Source of the DNA: an uncultured Chloroflexota bacterium
Lineage (GTDB): Bacteria > Chloroflexota > Anaerolineae > Promineifilales > Promineifilaceae
Length of the DNA: 6,300 bases
Direction of reading: 5' to 3'
NCBI GenBank assembly: GCA_937958365.1
Contig: CALFEW010000068.1
Coordinates: forward strand, 1 to 6,300
Position 1 is the stretch's first letter; every line of letters begins with the position of its first letter. The notes beneath the pieces are model-generated. The model made no database searches and was not told the origin of the DNA. It saw nothing but the letters and a program-made list of their open reading frames with translations. The translations under genes were made by a program, and so were the position numbers. Below, piece by piece: positions 4,909-6,300 of the stretch.

Positions 4909-6300
4909 CATTCTTAAAATATCCACCGCCTGCTTCTTCACAATGCGGCGGGCAGAGAAGGCCGCGCCGAGGATGCTGGCGAGGACGACCATGATGACGA
5001 TGAAGGGCATGACGGTGGTGTCTATGGCGAAGGTGGTGGGCAATTGTTGGAGCGCGCGCTGCCCGTAAAAAGAGACGTAGCCCATGCTGGCCCCGGCGGC
5101 GATGCCCGCCAGCGCCGCGCCCAACGTCATGGTGATGGCTTCCACCACCAGCATCCCGGTCAGTTCGCGGCGCAGCATCCCGACGGCCTTCAACATGCCA
5201 ATCTCTACGCGCCGGGCATAGATGGTGACATAAATGACGGCAAACACGCCGAAAACGGCCGTTGTAAACGAAATCACCGTCAGCACCAGCAAGAAAATGC
5301 GCTGCGTGGCCTGCGCCTGCGCGTTAAATTCCAGTTCAATCGTCAGGAAGCGCGTCCAGAAGCCATAATCCAGGCCGTACCGCTCGCCCATCTCCGTGGC
5401 GGTGTCGTCCACGTCGGCGTCGGGCGTCAGCGTTGCCAGCACCTGCGTAAAGACGGGGTCGTCGGCGGGCGGCAGCGGGTCGTCCAGCTTCGTGACCAGG
5501 CTGCGGAAGCCGTCTAGCGACATGAGGATGGTGCTGTTGTTCATCGCTTCCAGGCGGCTGCGGCCAATGTCGTCGAAGCCGGGAATGCGGCGGCCAATGC
5601 CCACGACGCGGGCCGGCACTGTATGATCCAGCCCTTCACCGGTCAGTTTCACCAGGTCGCCCAAGCCCACCACCAGATGCTGCGCCAGACCTTCGCTGAT
5701 GATCACGGCCGTTGGGTCTGCCAGCAGCGCGTCAAACGATTCTGGCCCACCGGCGGCAAACTCCATCATGTCGGGGAAAAGCACGTCCGGCAGACGGCCG
5801 TTCACCCCCACCACCGTCACCCCCGCCGACCGTAACCCCACCGGGTCCGCCGCCCGCGAACTATACCGATAGCTCACGCCCACCATCTGCTCCAGTCCTG
5901 GCACGGTGCGCAGTTCCTCGTCGAGGAAGCTAGGGCGAAGGCGGTCGCGTGTACTTTGCGTGTCCCAATAAGCAAACGAGGTCACGTTCACCGGCGCGCC
6001 CATGTCCAATTTGACGCTCGATTCGTAATTGGCGTTTTCCAGCGCCAACTGCGTCGCCAGGAAGCTGGGCAGCACGCCGCTAAACAGCACCAGCAGCGAA
6101 ATCAGCGTATTACGCAGCTGGCCGCGCCCCACGTTGCGCCGGGCAAAATAGGTCAGGCGCGGCAACGCCAGCCCCATCACAAACAACACCAACCGCTCAA
6201 ACGGAATCGTGGTGATGAAAAACATCAGGCCCAGGCCCAACACCAGCAGCCCCAACGCCAGCAGCACAAACATCACCTCCAACGCCGGGCCGCCAAAAGC
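4906..6300 (-). CDS. FtsX/MacB-type ABC transporter permease, C-terminal part (5' end outside window)
   Basis: The frame is open to the right edge, so 464 codons are visible and the start is missing. The in-frame TTG at 6282-6280 is not a convincing start. Counting from that codon, hydrophobic segments at about 3-23 and 29-42 look like the end of a preceding membrane unit. RRNVGRGQLRNTL (48-60) then begins a new FtsX-like unit with a membrane helix at about 57-80. A large extracellular domain covers about 81-325. Three more helices follow (about 327-352, 377-402, 423-443), with the family motif RRVEIGMLKAVGMLRREL (357-374) between the first two and a terminal QAVDILRM. This layout suggests a long permease with two FtsX-type units, of the kind that work with a LolD/MacB-like ATPase in lipoprotein, peptide or drug handling. 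The adaptor gene follows 90 bp downstream. No ATPase is visible; it may lie upstream of the permease. Substrate unknown. Confidence 0.88.
   Translation of the reverse strand, partial: AFGGPALEVMFVLLALGLLVLGLGLMFFITTIPFERLVLFVMGLALPRLTYFARRNVGRGQLRNTLISLLVLFSGVLPSFLATQLALENANYESSVKLDMGAPVNVTSFAYWDTQSTRDRLRPSFLDEELRTVPGLEQMVGVSYRYSSRAADPVGLRSAGVTVVGVNGRLPDVLFPDMMEFAAGGPESFDALLADPTAVIISEGLAQHLVVGLGDLVKLTGEGLDHTVPARVVGIGRRIPGFDDIGRSRLEAMNNSTILMSLDGFRSLVTKLDDPLPPADDPVFTQVLATLTPDADVDDTATEMGERYGLDYGFWTRFLTIELEFNAQAQATQRIFLLVLTVISFTTAVFGVFAVIYVTIYARRVEIGMLKAVGMLRRELTGMLVVEAITMTLGAALAGIAAGASMGYVSFYGQRALQQLPTTFAIDTTVMPFIVIMVVLASILGAAFSARRIVKKQAVDILRM

Larger units (their letters stand above)
289..5802. 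repeat. Dispersed palindrome family ACGGCCGT (often AACGGCCGTT), 17 copies
   Basis: The octamer ACGGCCGT starts at 290, 1323, 1500, 1572, 1659, 1787, 1902, 2474, 2955, 3396, 4070, 4394, 4585, 4718, 5255, 5705 and 5794. Six copies are the full 10-bp palindrome AACGGCCGTT (starting 289, 1499, 1901, 2473, 2954, 5254). All 17 are inside coding sequence: one in the surface protein, nine in the kinase, four in the adaptor, three in the permease, none in the response regulator and none between genes. Thirteen are read as Thr-Ala-Val and four as Asn-Gly-Arg. The core CGGCCG is an EagI-type site. With equal base frequencies about 0.1 copies would be expected in this length; a moderately GC-rich composition raises that only slightly. 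Confidence 0.95.

Noticed and set aside
4370..5068. Open frame on the + strand crossing the permease-adaptor gap
   Set aside because: It runs antisense through two well-supported genes and the heptamer repeat, and its translation shows no recognisable domain.

Overview
The window looks like bacterial chromosome, most likely from a Chloroflexota lineage of the Anaerolineae type. That placement is an inference. It rests on the style of the proteins (a 7TM-PAS-GAF histidine kinase, an anchored surface protein with a YWxITP...VTR.G.S.FSDW tail, a lipoprotein membrane-fusion protein) and on a very dense palindrome, ACGGCCGT. No taxonomic marker gene is present.

Layout. At 2-490 on the + strand is the C-terminal end of a secreted, membrane-anchored surface protein. 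Everything else is on the - strand and, in the direction of transcription, reads from the right edge leftward: the C-terminal part of an FtsX/MacB-type ABC permease (6300-4906, 5' end outside the window), a HlyD/MacA-type membrane-fusion lipoprotein (4815-3550), a 724-residue hybrid-free sensor histidine kinase (3457-1283) and a NarL/LuxR-type response regulator (1219-521). The surface protein and the regulator gene converge, with 30 bp between their stop codons. The four - strand genes are separated by 90, 92 and 63 bp. No stretch over 300 bp lacks a gene, and I see no tRNA, rRNA, CRISPR array, transposase or integrase.

How the genes may work together. The permease and the fusion protein look like two parts of a MacAB-like export machine; the ATPase is not in the window and would be expected just beyond the right edge. 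The kinase and regulator form a clear two-component pair: HisKA_3 histidine H532 in the kinase, acceptor aspartate D59 in the regulator. Their position right after the transporter suggests, without proving, that they sense a membrane or extracellular signal connected with that exporter.

The most unusual content is not a gene. The octamer ACGGCCGT occurs 17 times in 6.3 kb where about 0.1 would be expected by chance. It is always inside coding sequence and always read as Thr-Ala-Val or Asn-Gly-Arg. It resembles the HIP1 palindrome of cyanobacteria in behaviour. In addition, 7-bp tandem repeats occur at the 3' ends of three of the five genes, overlapping or abutting the stop codon; at two of these sites copies on both strands form hairpins.
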